Of a DNA stretch of 64,000 nt, positions 8,291 to 17,444 are shown one piece after another (the stretch's first letter is position 1; every line of letters starts with the position of its first letter). A program made the position numbers and the translations under genes. Under the pieces are notes generated by a model. That model did no database searches, was not told the origin of the DNA, and worked only from the letters and a program-made list of their open reading frames with translations. Source of the DNA: Lichenihabitans psoromatis (GTDB taxonomy: Bacteria > Pseudomonadota > Alphaproteobacteria > Rhizobiales > Beijerinckiaceae); NCBI RefSeq assembly GCF_004323635.1, contig NZ_CP036515.1, forward strand, positions 806,001 to 870,000, read 5' to 3'.

Positions 8291-9727
8291 GTGACCGAAC
8301 TTTCTGATCTCGGCGTGCTCGGCCTTGCCGTCATGGGCGCCAATCTGGCCAGGAACGCCGCACGCAAGGGGTTCGGGGTCGCGCTCTACAACCGACATGG
8401 CGAGCGCACCGACAAGCTGGTCGAGGAGTTCGGCCATGAGGGCCGGTTCACGGCCACCAAGGAGCTCAAGGATTTCGTTGCGGCGCTGAGCAAGCCTCGC
8501 GTCATCATCATCATGGTCAAGGCCGGTAAGCCCGTCGACGACGTGATCGACGATCTCGTGCCCCTGCTCGAAGCCGACGACATCATCATCGATGGCGGCA
8601 ATTCCCTCTTCACCGATACCAACCGCCGTTTCGACGCCCTGAAAGACAAGAAGCTCCGCTTCATCGGCATGGGCGTGTCGGGTGGCGAGGAAGGTGCACT
8701 CGAAGGCCCAAGCATGATGCCGGGCGGCGAGCATGATGCCTATCGGCGCATCGAGCCCATGGTCACCAAGATGGCGGCCCAGGTCGATGGCACGCCCTGC
8801 GCCGCCTATATCGGCGTCGGCGGTGCCGGTCATTACGTCAAGATGGTCCATAACGGCATCGAATATGCCGACATGCAGCTCATCACCGAAGCCTACGACC
8901 TGTTCAAGACGGTCTATGGTCTCGGCGCTCCAGCCATCGCCGACATTTTCGAGCAGTGGAAGTCGAGCGATCTCGATAGCTACCTCATCGATATCACCAC
9001 CACGGTGCTGCGGAAGCAGGACGAGGCCACCGGCAAGCCGTTGGTCGATCTCATCGTCGACGAGGCCGAACAAAAGGGCACCGGCCGCTGGACGGCGCGC
9101 AACGCGCTCGATCTCGGTGTGCCGCTGACCGGCATCACCGAAGCGGTTTATGCACGCGCCCTGTCGGGTCAGCGCAAGCTTCGCGCCGAGGCCGAAAAGA
9201 TCCTGCCGCACGAGGCTCCCGCACAGATGAAGCCGAGCCAGGCCGACATCGACGCGATCCGCGAGGCGCTCTATGCCTCGAAGATCATCGCCTATGCCCA
9301 GGGCTTCGAGCAGATGACCGCCGCCTCGAAGGAATATGGCTGGGACCTGAAGCTCGGCGAGGTCGCCACAATCTGGCGCGGCGGCTGCATCATCCGGGCC
9401 CGCTTCCTCGATCGCATCGTCGAAGCCTATGCCAAGGGGGGCGAGATCCCGAACCTCGTGCTGCAGGATTATTTCCGCGAGGCGGTGCTGAAGGCTGAAG
9501 CGTCCTGGCGCAAGGTCGTCGTGCTAGCGGTCCAGCATGGCGTCGCGATCCCGGCCTTCTCGTCCTCGCTCAGCTACTACGACGGCCTGCGCCGCTCGCG
9601 CGGTCCGGCTAATCTGTTGCAGGGCCTGCGCGACTTCTTCGGCGCCCACACCTATCGCCGCCTCGATAAGGACGGCTCGTTCCACACCCGCTGGGGTCAG
9701 GACGGCAAGGAAGAAGCGATCAAGTAA
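8291..9727 (+). CDS. gnd: 6-phosphogluconate dehydrogenase, decarboxylating
   Basis: Oxidises 6-phosphogluconate with decarboxylation to ribulose 5-phosphate in the pentose phosphate pathway, producing NADPH. A 478-residue protein of normal long-form length: Rossmann fold LGLAVMGANLARNAA at the N-terminus, IIDGGNS, the GVSGGEEGA substrate loop, KMVHNGIEY with the catalytic Lys, and the C-terminal RTIRARFLDRI-like all-helical domain ending in AHTYRRLDKDGSFHTRW. The GTG at 8291 is preferred because AGGAGG lies 7 bases upstream and the Rossmann fold begins soon after; an in-frame ATG at 8225 adds an unrelated tail. It is transcribed divergently from the MFS gene. Confidence 0.95.
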   Translation: MTELSDLGVLGLAVMGANLARNAARKGFGVALYNRHGERTDKLVEEFGHEGRFTATKELKDFVAALSKPRVIIIMVKAGKPVDDVIDDLVPLLEADDIIIDGGNSLFTDTNRRFDALKDKKLRFIGMGVSGGEEGALEGPSMMPGGEHDAYRRIEPMVTKMAAQVDGTPCAAYIGVGGAGHYVKMVHNGIEYADMQLITEAYDLFKTVYGLGAPAIADIFEQWKSSDLDSYLIDITTTVLRKQDEATGKPLVDLIVDEAEQKGTGRWTARNALDLGVPLTGITEAVYARALSGQRKLRAEAEKILPHEAPAQMKPSQADIDAIREALYASKIIAYAQGFEQMTAASKEYGWDLKLGEVATIWRGGCIIRARFLDRIVEAYAKGGEIPNLVLQDYFREAVLKAEASWRKVVVLAVQHGVAIPAFSSSLSYYDGLRRSRGPANLLQGLRDFFGAHTYRRLDKDGSFHTRWGQDGKEEAIK

Positions 9728-9740
9728 GGCGCAAAGCCGC

Positions 9741-9765
9741 CGCCTCGATCGTATCGGTCGAGGCG
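9741..9765 (+). terminator. hairpin between convergent gnd and oxidoreductase genes
   Basis: An 8-bp perfect stem (CGCCTCGA / TCGAGGCG) with a 9-base loop lies between two convergent stop codons. No T-run follows, so it is a tentative, possibly bidirectional terminator. Confidence 0.4.
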
Positions 9766-9770
9766 ACCCG

Positions 9771-11852
9771 TTAAAGGCGGGTCAACGCGACCTTGTTGTC
9801 GTGGAACGCCGCGCCCCCGACCGGCGCCGGAGCATCGGCGCCCGTCAACGTGTTGATGCCTCGACCGTCCTCGTAAGCGTCGTTCGGCCAGATCGACTCG
9901 GCCACCAGCACACCGCGTCGCAACCCGGCAAACACCTTGGCGTGCAGCCTAACCGCGCCGCGTGTGTTGCAGAGCTCGACCTTGTCACCATCGACGATCG
10001 AGAGCGCGGCGGCATCGTCCGGGTGCACCAGAACGCTCGGCCGCACCTCTTTGGCGAGGCCCGTCGGCGCTTCGGTAAACGACGAGTTCAAAAAATTTCT
10101 GGCCGGGCTCGTGGCGAGCCGGAACGGATGCGCCGCATCCGCAACCTCGATCACATTCCACTGATCCGGAAAGGTCGGCATGTCGGTCGGCCACTCGGCG
10201 CTCTGGATCCCCGGAACGCTCGACCAATCCGGCTTGAAGCGGTAGCGGCCATCCGGCCAGCCGAAGCCGTCCAGAAAATGCGCCTTCTCGAACGGCTGCT
10301 GACAGTCGATCCAGCGATGTTGCTCGAGGTTGTCGAGCGTGCCGCGACCCGAGGCCTGCAGCGTCTGGTCGATCAACGCGCGCGGCGTCATGTCGAAGGC
10401 CGGATGCTCCACGCCGAGGCGCTTGGCCAGTGCCGAGATGACCTCGTGATTGTTGCGGCATTCGCCCGGCGGATCAATCAGCTTCGGCCCGAGCAGGATA
10501 TGCTGCTGGCCGCCGCCTTGGTAGAGATCGTCATGCTCGACGAACATGGTGGCGGGCAGCACGATGTCGGCCATCCGGGCCGTGTCGGTCATGACCTGTT
10601 CGTGCACCACGGTGAACAGGTCCTCGCGGGCGAAGCCGCGCTTGACCACCTCCTGATCGGGCGCGACCGAAACCGGATTGGTGTTTTGGATGAACAGGGC
10701 CGCGACCGGCGGCCCATGCCGGAGCGCCTCGGCGTCGCCGGTCAGGACCGCGCCGATCCGCGACTGGTCGAGCTTACGGATGCTCGGATCGCGCAGATCA
10801 AGCCCCTCGATGGCTGTCTTGTCCCAGCCGAACATGCCGGAATTCGAGTGAAGGGCGCCGCCGCCTTCGTGCTGCCAAGCGCCCATCACGACCGGAATCG
10901 AACTCACCGCATGCAGCGCAACCGCGCCGTTGCGCGAGCGGGCAAAGCCGTAGCCGATGCGGAAATAACTGCGGGGCCGCTGCCCGAGCAGCTTGGCAAA
11001 CGCCTCGATATCGGCCTCCGGCACGCCGCAGATGGCCGAAGCCCAGGCCGGGGTGCGGCTTGCGAGATGTGCCTCGAAGCCGACGGGATCGTCGGCGTAA
11101 CGCGCCATATAGGCGTGATCCGCATGGCCATCGCGGAACAGCACGTGCATAACCCCGCAGGCCAGCGCCGCATCGGTGCCGGGGCGGACCAGCAGCGCGA
11201 GATCAGCCTGCTTCATGGTCGGATTATCGTAGATATCGACCGCCACGATCGGCGCACCGCGATCTTTCCGGGCCCGCACCGCATGGGTCATCACATTGAC
11301 TTGGGTCACGACCGCATTGGTGCCCCAAAGGACGACGCAATCGGATTTGGCCATCTCGCGCGGGTCGGCGCCGGTCAGCCGCCCATGGCCCGCCATGTAG
11401 CCCGCCCAGGACAGGGCCGTACAGATGGTGGAATATTGGTCCGAGTAGCGCTTGGCGTGCCGCAGCCGGTTGATGCCGTCGCGCATGACAAGGCCCATCG
11501 TGCCGGCATAGTAATAGGGCCAGACCGCCTCCGGCCCGAGCCGCCGTTCGGCGTCGAGCAGGCCGTCGGCCGTGCGGTCGAGCGCCTCGTCCCATGAGAT
11601 TTGGGCAAACTGGCCGGAGCCCTTCGGGCCGGCTCGCAGCATCGGGTGGGTCAGCCGATTCGGATTGTGGACCCGCTCGGCATAGCGCGCCACCTTGGCG
11701 CAGATCACACCCGCCGTGTAGCTGTTGTCGGCCGCGCCATAGACCCGTCCGATGGTGCGGCCGTCGAGAACCTCGACCTCCAGCGCGCAGCAGGAGGGGC
11801 AATCATGCGGGCAAGCGGATGCACGGCGGATGGAGCGGAGTGGAGCGTTCAT
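9771..11852 (-). CDS. molybdopterin-dependent oxidoreductase (DMSO-reductase family)
   Basis: A 693-residue molybdenum enzyme of the DMSO reductase superfamily. The N-terminal 4Fe-4S motif is intact: cysteines at 14, 18 and 22 (CPHDCPSCC) and 51 (GVICAKVARY). The middle domain binds the molybdopterin guanine dinucleotides (SDCVVLWGTNAVV; FIQNTNPVSVAPDQ), and the C-terminal molydopterin-binding domain starts at about 580 (FRLATSPARNFLNSSF). There is no Tat signal, so a cytoplasmic enzyme is likely. No electron-transfer subunit or maturation gene lies nearby. The family contains formate dehydrogenase-like, biotin sulfoxide and other reductases; I cannot fix the substrate. Confidence 0.88.
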   Translation of the reverse strand: MNAPLRSIRRASACPHDCPSCCALEVEVLDGRTIGRVYGAADNSYTAGVICAKVARYAERVHNPNRLTHPMLRAGPKGSGQFAQISWDEALDRTADGLLDAERRLGPEAVWPYYYAGTMGLVMRDGINRLRHAKRYSDQYSTICTALSWAGYMAGHGRLTGADPREMAKSDCVVLWGTNAVVTQVNVMTHAVRARKDRGAPIVAVDIYDNPTMKQADLALLVRPGTDAALACGVMHVLFRDGHADHAYMARYADDPVGFEAHLASRTPAWASAICGVPEADIEAFAKLLGQRPRSYFRIGYGFARSRNGAVALHAVSSIPVVMGAWQHEGGGALHSNSGMFGWDKTAIEGLDLRDPSIRKLDQSRIGAVLTGDAEALRHGPPVAALFIQNTNPVSVAPDQEVVKRGFAREDLFTVVHEQVMTDTARMADIVLPATMFVEHDDLYQGGGQQHILLGPKLIDPPGECRNNHEVISALAKRLGVEHPAFDMTPRALIDQTLQASGRGTLDNLEQHRWIDCQQPFEKAHFLDGFGWPDGRYRFKPDWSSVPGIQSAEWPTDMPTFPDQWNVIEVADAAHPFRLATSPARNFLNSSFTEAPTGLAKEVRPSVLVHPDDAAALSIVDGDKVELCNTRGAVRLHAKVFAGLRRGVLVAESIWPNDAYEDGRGINTLTGADAPAPVGGAAFHDNKVALTRL

Positions 11853-11926
11853 GACGATAGACTAACAAAGGCGGCGCGACGTTGCATCTCTCTTGTCGCG
11901 CGCACCGACCCGCCATCGTGAGCGGC

Positions 11927-13240
11927 TCATTCGCGATCGGCTTCGGTCAATTCGTCCCGCGCGGACCGTTGCAGCAGCTTGGTTCGTCGCGTCAGGTAGA
12001 AGCCGACCACCCGGCCGATGCCGCCACTGATGGCCGGATATTTCGCCGCGACGTCGATCCATCGCTGCCGGGCGGCGGGGATCACGGAGGCGGGGCGCCG
12101 CTCATCGAAACGAAACAGCAGCGTCATGGCGTCCGCGGCGCGGCGATCGAGCGCCAGCATCAGCGCCCCGATTTCGATGGGGCCGACACTGCGGGGCAAA
12201 CCCACGCGCGCCTGAGCGATCGCGCCCATGCCGTCCGCGCGGAGGCCGGCTCGCCACAAGCACCGGCCGCGACGGATATGCGCCAAGCCGAACAAGGGGT
12301 TGGCGGTCGCGCGTTCATGCCGCTCCAGCGCCGCCACACCCTGGCCGGCAGCCTCTAGCACCAGGGCGGAATAGCTCAGATAGACCGGCTCGAACGGTTG
12401 CGCCGCAAGCGCCAATTCCATGAGGCCGAGCTTCGTTCGCATGCGGCAGAGCGGCTGACGGCGCGCCAGCGTATAGAGATAATGGCCCGAGCGACGGCGG
12501 CGCTGCCGAACGGTGCGATACAGCGCTTCGAGGTCGATCCGACGATAGGCAGCGTCCAGGATGGCCGACGACAGAACGCCGGTCTCGGCCAGGAACGTCC
12601 CGGCCGGATGGCCCGCATAAGGCAAACTAACAATTCGAGCGGTGGGGATTTCGGCCGCGATCAGCATCGCGTGTCGCCCATCGCTCTCCCGGTCGTCGCA
12701 GAAGATCACGGCATCGTCGAAGGCCGGCAGCGTGTCGCCCGGATGTTCGTGCAGCCATTGCACGCTCTCACGCAGCTCGCGCCATCGCGTCTCGTGCGGA
12801 ACGCGAGCGTCGATGACGGAATATTGCGGCGAGATCGCAATGGCGGTCTTGGCGCCGGCCCGGGCGCCGAAGCGCAAGGCGGCATAGCCCCCCATGCTCG
12901 ATCCATAGGCCACGACGTTGTCATATCCGGTGACGAGGTCACGCACCTGATCGAGCACGGCGGGGAGATCGGCGTCCTGGTACCAAAGATTATTGGCCGA
13001 CAGAATGTGGATCGAATCGATGCCGAGCCCAGCGAGGTAGGCCTCGGCGAAGGCTGGCCGATCGAGCGATAGATCGTCCGACATGGGATCGAAGGTCACG
13101 AAACACACGCGCGAGCCCCGCCCCAGATGGGCGCGAACCGCAAGATTGTCAGAGCGAAATACCAAGGGGACGTCCGATTGCATCAAGGGGCGTTCCATGC
13201 CCGATTGATCCGCCGGAGACCATCCCAGAACCTCGCTCAT
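11927..13240 (-). CDS. alpha/beta-hydrolase-like protein with C-terminal helical region
   Basis: A 437-residue protein with two parts. Residues about 30-235 look like an alpha/beta-hydrolase fold: strand VCFVTFDP, the nucleophile elbow GSSMGGYAALRFGAR (Ser within G-S-S-M-G-G), an acid on VIFCDDRESD and a candidate His in SLPYAGHPAGT. Residues 250-437 are Arg-rich and helical, with ALVLEAAGQGVAALERHERA and a segment like a degenerate TPR. The start overlaps the stop of the upstream esterase gene by ATGA, so the two are translationally coupled. Similar proteins sometimes sit near polysaccharide genes, but I cannot name the substrate. Confidence 0.7.
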   Translation of the reverse strand: MSEVLGWSPADQSGMERPLMQSDVPLVFRSDNLAVRAHLGRGSRVCFVTFDPMSDDLSLDRPAFAEAYLAGLGIDSIHILSANNLWYQDADLPAVLDQVRDLVTGYDNVVAYGSSMGGYAALRFGARAGAKTAIAISPQYSVIDARVPHETRWRELRESVQWLHEHPGDTLPAFDDAVIFCDDRESDGRHAMLIAAEIPTARIVSLPYAGHPAGTFLAETGVLSSAILDAAYRRIDLEALYRTVRQRRRRSGHYLYTLARRQPLCRMRTKLGLMELALAAQPFEPVYLSYSALVLEAAGQGVAALERHERATANPLFGLAHIRRGRCLWRAGLRADGMGAIAQARVGLPRSVGPIEIGALMLALDRRAADAMTLLFRFDERRPASVIPAARQRWIDVAAKYPAISGGIGRVVGFYLTRRTKLLQRSARDELTEADRE

Positions 13241-14202
13241 GGCGCGAGCGCCGCGCGAATTTCAGCTCCTATGGCCGAAAGAGCGATCGCGGCCGCCGGA
13301 ATCAGGCCCGTCAAAGCCACGAAATGGTGGATCATGCCGGGGTGACAGGTATGGCGTACCGGGACGCCGGCCGCCGTCAGCCGCTCGGCATAGGCGAGGC
13401 CCTCGTCGCGGAGCGGATCGAAGGCGGCAGTGTGGATCAGGGCGGGACAAAAGCCGGCGAGATCATCCCGATGCAGCGGGGAAACGCGCGGATCGGCCGG
13501 ATCGATGCCCGGCGGGAGATAAGCAGCAAGATCGCGATCCATCGTGACCTGATCCAGCATATAACCCTGCCCAAAGTCCAGCCGCGAGGGACGCCGAACC
13601 GCGAGATCGAGCACCGGGCAAAGCAGCACCTGCAGGCGCAAGCGGGGCGTCGCAGTGTCCGAGTCGGCAGCCGCCACGACCGTGGCCAGGGTGGCGCCGG
13701 CTGAATCCCCAGCGACGCCGATGCGCGCTGAGTCGAGCCCCCACGCCGACGCTTCGCCCAAGATGGCGCTGGTGGCCGCGACCGCATCGTCGACCGCTGC
13801 TGGAAAGCGATGCTCTGGCGCAAGCCGATAGGCGACCGCGATGACGCGGCATGCCGCCACCGCGGCGAGGCTGCGACAGAACGCATCATGCGTGTCGAGA
13901 TCACCCGCCACGAGACCACCGCCATGGAAGAAGACGAGGCCGGGCATCGGGCCGTCCGGCGCATCCATCGGCGTGTAGCACCGGGCCGGCAAAGGTCCGT
14001 CCGCTCCCTGAACCGTTCCGTCCGTCACGGAGGCAACGACCTCGGCGTGCCGCGACAGGTTCATCAGGGCCGTGAAGCTGCGCCGCCGCTCAGCCGCATC
14101 GACGCCGGTTTCAGCCGGGTTCGCTTGGTTTGAAAGCGCCTGCGCTTGGTTCGAAAGCGCCAGCATGGCGAGAAGGCGCTGAGCGCGGGGATCGAGCGGC
14201 AT
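13237..14202 (-). CDS. alpha/beta hydrolase, HSL (acetyl esterase) family
   Basis: A 321-residue esterase of the hormone-sensitive-lipase group, hydrolysing short-chain acyl esters. The oxyanion motif HGGGLVAGD follows strand PGLVFF at about residue 90, the nucleophile is in GVAGDSAGATLA, the acid in FDPLRDEG, and the His in HPGMIHHF. The start at 14202 gives a normal N-terminus; the same reading frame stays open far upstream to 15051, but that extension is antisense to the aminotransferase gene and is rejected. It is cytoplasmic (no signal peptide) and shares a 4-base overlap with the downstream hydrolase-like gene. Confidence 0.88.
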   Translation of the reverse strand: MPLDPRAQRLLAMLALSNQAQALSNQANPAETGVDAAERRRSFTALMNLSRHAEVVASVTDGTVQGADGPLPARCYTPMDAPDGPMPGLVFFHGGGLVAGDLDTHDAFCRSLAAVAACRVIAVAYRLAPEHRFPAAVDDAVAATSAILGEASAWGLDSARIGVAGDSAGATLATVVAAADSDTATPRLRLQVLLCPVLDLAVRRPSRLDFGQGYMLDQVTMDRDLAAYLPPGIDPADPRVSPLHRDDLAGFCPALIHTAAFDPLRDEGLAYAERLTAAGVPVRHTCHPGMIHHFVALTGLIPAAAIALSAIGAEIRAALAP

Positions 14203-14310
14203 AGAGGTCCGGATTTGTGGTGACCGCAACGAGACGGCAACGCGGGGCATGATAAACCTAGCATGGAATGATTGGCCGACCGTTTCGGACGGCACGAGGA
14301 AGGATCCGGC

Positions 14311-15186
14311 ATGGCCCGCGTGAACACCAATGAAACCTCGCGGACCTGGACCTTCTTCGAGGAGGCGTGGCACGAGGGCAATGTCGGCATCATGGGGCCA
14401 CGCACCCATGGCGCGTGGCTCGGATCGACGGTCTTCGACGGCGCGCGGATGTTCGAGGGCGTGACGCCCGACCTCGATTATCATTGCGAGCGGATCAACC
14501 GGTCGGCCACGAACTTCCTGCTCAAGCCCGTGGTGCCCGTCGATCGATGGATCGCGCTGGCCCGCGAAGGCATCGCCAAATTCGACAGGGAGGCGGCGCT
14601 CTACGTCAGGCCGATGTACTGGGCCGATGCGGGCGCGGCCGGGGGTGGCGTCCGGTTCGACCCGGACTCGACCCGATGGTGCCTCTGCGTCTACGAGGCG
14701 CCGATGCCCGACCCGGCGCGTGGCATCTCGGCGACCCTCTCGCCCTTCCGTCGCCCGACGGCCGAAACGGCACCGGTCGACGCCAAGGCCGGTTGCCTTT
14801 ACCCCAACAGCACCCGCGCCTTGATCGAGGCGCATGAGCGGGGTTTCGGCAATTGCCTGCTGGTCGACATGCTCGGCCATGTGGCCGAACTCGCCAATTC
14901 CAACGTGTTCCTGGCCAAGGACGGCATCGTCTACACCCCGGCCCCGAACGGCACGTTCCTGAACGGCGTGACGCGGCAGCGCGTCATCGAGCTGCTGCGC
15001 CGCGATGGCGTGACCGTCGTCGAGACCAGCCTGACTTATGCGGCATTCCAAGCCGCCGACGAGATTTTCTCATCTGGCAATTTCGCCAAGGTCATGCCGG
15101 TCACGAAGCTGGATGACCGGGCTTTGCAGCCCGGCCCCTTCTATACCAAGGCCCGCGCGCTCTACTGGGACTTCGCCCACAGCTGA
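14311..15186 (+). CDS. branched-chain amino acid aminotransferase-like (class IV PLP enzyme)
   Basis: A 291-residue fold-type IV PLP enzyme, probably transferring an amino group between a branched-chain or related amino acid and 2-oxoglutarate. Features: STVFDGARMFEGV near 35-47, a Lys-bearing segment DAKAGCLYPNSTRALIEA (PLP lysine K), EL/NSNVFLAKDGIVYTP, and GTFLNGVTRQRVIELL for cofactor phosphate contacts. The start at 14311 has GGAAGG at good spacing; an in-frame ATG at 14272 adds an unmatched leader. D-amino-acid aminotransferases and aminodeoxychorismate lyases share this fold, so the exact reaction is not fixed. Confidence 0.85.
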   Translation: MARVNTNETSRTWTFFEEAWHEGNVGIMGPRTHGAWLGSTVFDGARMFEGVTPDLDYHCERINRSATNFLLKPVVPVDRWIALAREGIAKFDREAALYVRPMYWADAGAAGGGVRFDPDSTRWCLCVYEAPMPDPARGISATLSPFRRPTAETAPVDAKAGCLYPNSTRALIEAHERGFGNCLLVDMLGHVAELANSNVFLAKDGIVYTPAPNGTFLNGVTRQRVIELLRRDGVTVVETSLTYAAFQAADEIFSSGNFAKVMPVTKLDDRALQPGPFYTKARALYWDFAHS

Positions 15187-15204
15187 GACGCAGGCCGAAA
15201 CGCC

Positions 15205-15993
15205 TTACTGATCGGCGTCGGGCGGCATCATGTCGTAGTTGGGATCGTAGGTCTGGTCGTCCTGCAGGACGGGCTGCGCCCGCCGGGCCTGCGGCTCCTG
15301 ACGCGCCTCGAGGCCGCCATTCGCATTCGGTCCGAGAACCATGACCTTGGTGCCGACCGGAATGCGGCTGTAGAGGTCGATGACGTCCTGGTTGATCATG
15401 CGGATACAGCCGGACGACACGCTGGTGCCGATCGTCCACGGCTCGATCGTGCCGTGGATGCGGTAGAGCGTGTCCTTGCCGTTCTGGTAGAGATACATGG
15501 CGCGAGCGCCGAGCGGATTGCCCGGTCCGCCGCGCATGCCGAGACCGCCCTGCAGCTTCTCGACCGCTTGGATCACGTGGGGATCGCGAGCCATCATCTC
15601 CTTGGGCGGGTACCAATCCGGCCATTCCCGCTTCGCATTGATGGTGGCGACGCCGGACCACGAGAAGCCCTGGCGGCCGACGCCGACGCCGTAGCGGATC
15701 GCACGGCCATCGCCGTTGACGACGTAGAGATAGCGGGTCGCCGGATCAATGATGATGGTGCCGGGCGCCTCGTTGGAATTATACTCGACGACCGTTCGAA
15801 GGAAGTGGGGGTTGATGCGCTTGAGGTTGACGGCCGGAACCGCGAAGGGCTCGCCATCCACCTGCGCGTAGAGCTGCGCGGGATCGGCGAACTCCTGGGC
15901 CATCGCCCGCTTTGGCGAAAAGGCGGCACCGTAAGACGCGCCAACAAGGCTCGCGGCTCCCAACAACAAGGAACGCCGGCTCGGATTGACCAT
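15205..15993 (-). CDS. L,D-transpeptidase (YkuD domain)
   Basis: A 262-residue exported enzyme that forms 3-3 crosslinks in peptidoglycan or links proteins to it in the periplasm. The N-terminus has a twin-arginine-like signal (SRRSLLLGAASLVG) followed by a hydrophobic stretch and an Ala-Met-Ala cleavage region. The YkuD catalytic core is clear: IIIDPATRYLYVV at about 80, then HGT at about 184 and SVSSGCIRM with the active-site cysteine near residue 196. The C-terminal 40 residues are Gln/Pro/Asp-rich and probably disordered. Single gene; it ends 19 bases from the convergent aminotransferase gene. Confidence 0.93.
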   Translation of the reverse strand: MVNPSRRSLLLGAASLVGASYGAAFSPKRAMAQEFADPAQLYAQVDGEPFAVPAVNLKRINPHFLRTVVEYNSNEAPGTIIIDPATRYLYVVNGDGRAIRYGVGVGRQGFSWSGVATINAKREWPDWYPPKEMMARDPHVIQAVEKLQGGLGMRGGPGNPLGARAMYLYQNGKDTLYRIHGTIEPWTIGTSVSSGCIRMINQDVIDLYSRIPVGTKVMVLGPNANGGLEARQEPQARRAQPVLQDDQTYDPNYDMMPPDADQ

Positions 15994-16198
15994 CGATTGA
16001 ACTCCTACCGTCTGCTCGCGCTCGGTCCTGCGGGGTGCCGACCGAACGCCTCAGCTCGATGTGTTTGAAAGGACCGCGCCAACCTGCACCGACCCAGTTA
16101 ACGCCTTGTCGATGCCGAATGTGTGCAACAGGTGGCGTGTTCCGCGGACGTGCCTTGGTTTTGGCATTTTTCCGCACCGCGAAGCAGATCGGCAACAG

Positions 16199-16253
16199 CT
16201 TTGGCGCTATTGGAGCGCTGCTTTGGCGCTAAAGCAGCGCTGCTTTGGTGCTG
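16199..16253. repeat. 22-bp tandem repeat with an 11-bp hairpin
   Basis: A unit beginning CTTTGGCGCT occurs at 16199, 16221 and 16243 (period 22; two full copies and a partial third with one change). Within it AGCGCTGCTTT (16214-16224) and AAAGCAGCGCT (16231-16241) form a perfect 11-bp hairpin, and 16231-16246 is a 16-bp palindrome. It lies just past the LacI-family stop codon, upstream of the L,D-transpeptidase gene. It could be a terminator-like structure or hold a regulator site, since its GCAGCGCTGC core equals that of the operators near 17445. Confidence 0.7.
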
Positions 16254-16266
16254 ATCGCGCGCGACC

Positions 16267-17325
16267 CTAAGCGGTCTCGCCCGTCAGGATCTCGAACCCT
16301 GTATCGATGACGGCCGTCGCGCCATCGCGGTCTGGTTGCGAGAGGATCCGGTCGACCGCTGTCTTTCCGATCAGGAACCGGTTGGAGCGGATCGTCGACA
16401 GAGGGGTCGGGAGAGCCTGCCCGATATCGAGACCGTTGAAGCCGAAGAGCGCCAGATCGCGTTTCGGCGTAATGCCCTCGGCCATGCAGTGGAAGACACC
16501 GCCGACCGCCATATCGTCGTTCGAGAACATGACGACGTCGAGATCATGCGGTTTGCGAAGCAGCCCGGCCAACATCGTGCGTCCAGCCTGGGTCGAACTC
16601 GGCCCCTCGAACAAGGCTTCGGCTTCGAAGGTTAGACCCGTCTCGGCCAGCGCCTCCACCATGCCGTCCCAGCGCAAGCGCGCCCGACGGTCAGTGTCCC
16701 AGTCGTGACCGACATAGCCGAACCGCCGATACCCACGACCAACGAGATAGCGGATGCTCTCGTAGCCGGCGGCGCGATGCGACAGGCCGACCGCGAGATC
16801 GATCGGCTCGGAATCGATATCCATGAGTTCGGCCACGCGAAGGCCGCTTTGTTGTAAGCGACGCCGGGTGATTGGCGTGTGGTCGAAGCCGACCAGGATC
16901 ATGGCGGCGGGCTTCCAAGCCAGCAGCGACCCGACCAGCTTTTCCTCCGTGACGGCTGCGTAGTTGGTAATGCCGACGACGGGCCGGAAGCCCGATGGCT
17001 CCAGCCCGGCATCGATGCCGCGCAACACGTCAGCGAAGACGATGTTGGACAAGGACGGTATGATGACGCCGATGAGATTCGAGGTCGCCGATGCGAGAGC
17101 GCCGGCCACCCGGTTCGGGACGTAACCGAGGTCGGCGACGGCCGCCAGCACGCGGTCACGGGTCGCATCGGCCACAGGTCCGATATTCCGCAGGATGCGC
17201 GACACCGTGATTTCGCTCACGTTCGCGAGCCGGGCCACATCGGCCAGGGTGACGGTGGTGGACTTGCCTGCGGCGAAACGCCTCTTCGGCCCGGTGGGCC
17301 CCATGCCGATGCTCTTGCGTGTCAC
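16267..17325 (-). CDS. LacI-family transcriptional regulator
   Basis: A 352-residue repressor: N-terminal LacI helix-turn-helix (TLADVARLANVSEITVSRIL at about 26-45), the hinge YVPNRVAGALAS, and a periplasmic-binding-protein-like effector domain (LIGVIIPSLSN... to the end). It resembles the GntR/gluconate branch of the family. It is divergent from the sugar-acid operon starting at 17583, and two copies of a CG-centred palindrome typical of LacI proteins lie between them, so it most likely represses this operon and itself until a sugar acid or derivative binds. Confidence 0.9.
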   Translation of the reverse strand: MTRKSIGMGPTGPKRRFAAGKSTTVTLADVARLANVSEITVSRILRNIGPVADATRDRVLAAVADLGYVPNRVAGALASATSNLIGVIIPSLSNIVFADVLRGIDAGLEPSGFRPVVGITNYAAVTEEKLVGSLLAWKPAAMILVGFDHTPITRRRLQQSGLRVAELMDIDSEPIDLAVGLSHRAAGYESIRYLVGRGYRRFGYVGHDWDTDRRARLRWDGMVEALAETGLTFEAEALFEGPSSTQAGRTMLAGLLRKPHDLDVVMFSNDDMAVGGVFHCMAEGITPKRDLALFGFNGLDIGQALPTPLSTIRSNRFLIGKTAVDRILSQPDRDGATAVIDTGFEILTGETA

Positions 17326-17444
17326 GCCCGGCCCAGGTGGGCAGGGTTCCTGCTATCTCCCTCAGACGCTTCGGCATTAATCGCCCTCTGGTCAAGCTCC
17401 CTCATTGCCCACGCGGCGCACCCCTCTGTGCGTTAAGGAACAGA

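Noticed and set aside
9537..11597. 686-codon plus-strand ORF
   Set aside because: It is antisense to the molybdopterin oxidoreductase and has the Arg/Asp/His-rich composition of a GC-rich shadow frame.
14203..15051. N-terminal extension of the HSL esterase frame
   Set aside because: It is antisense to the aminotransferase gene; the esterase has a natural start at 14202.
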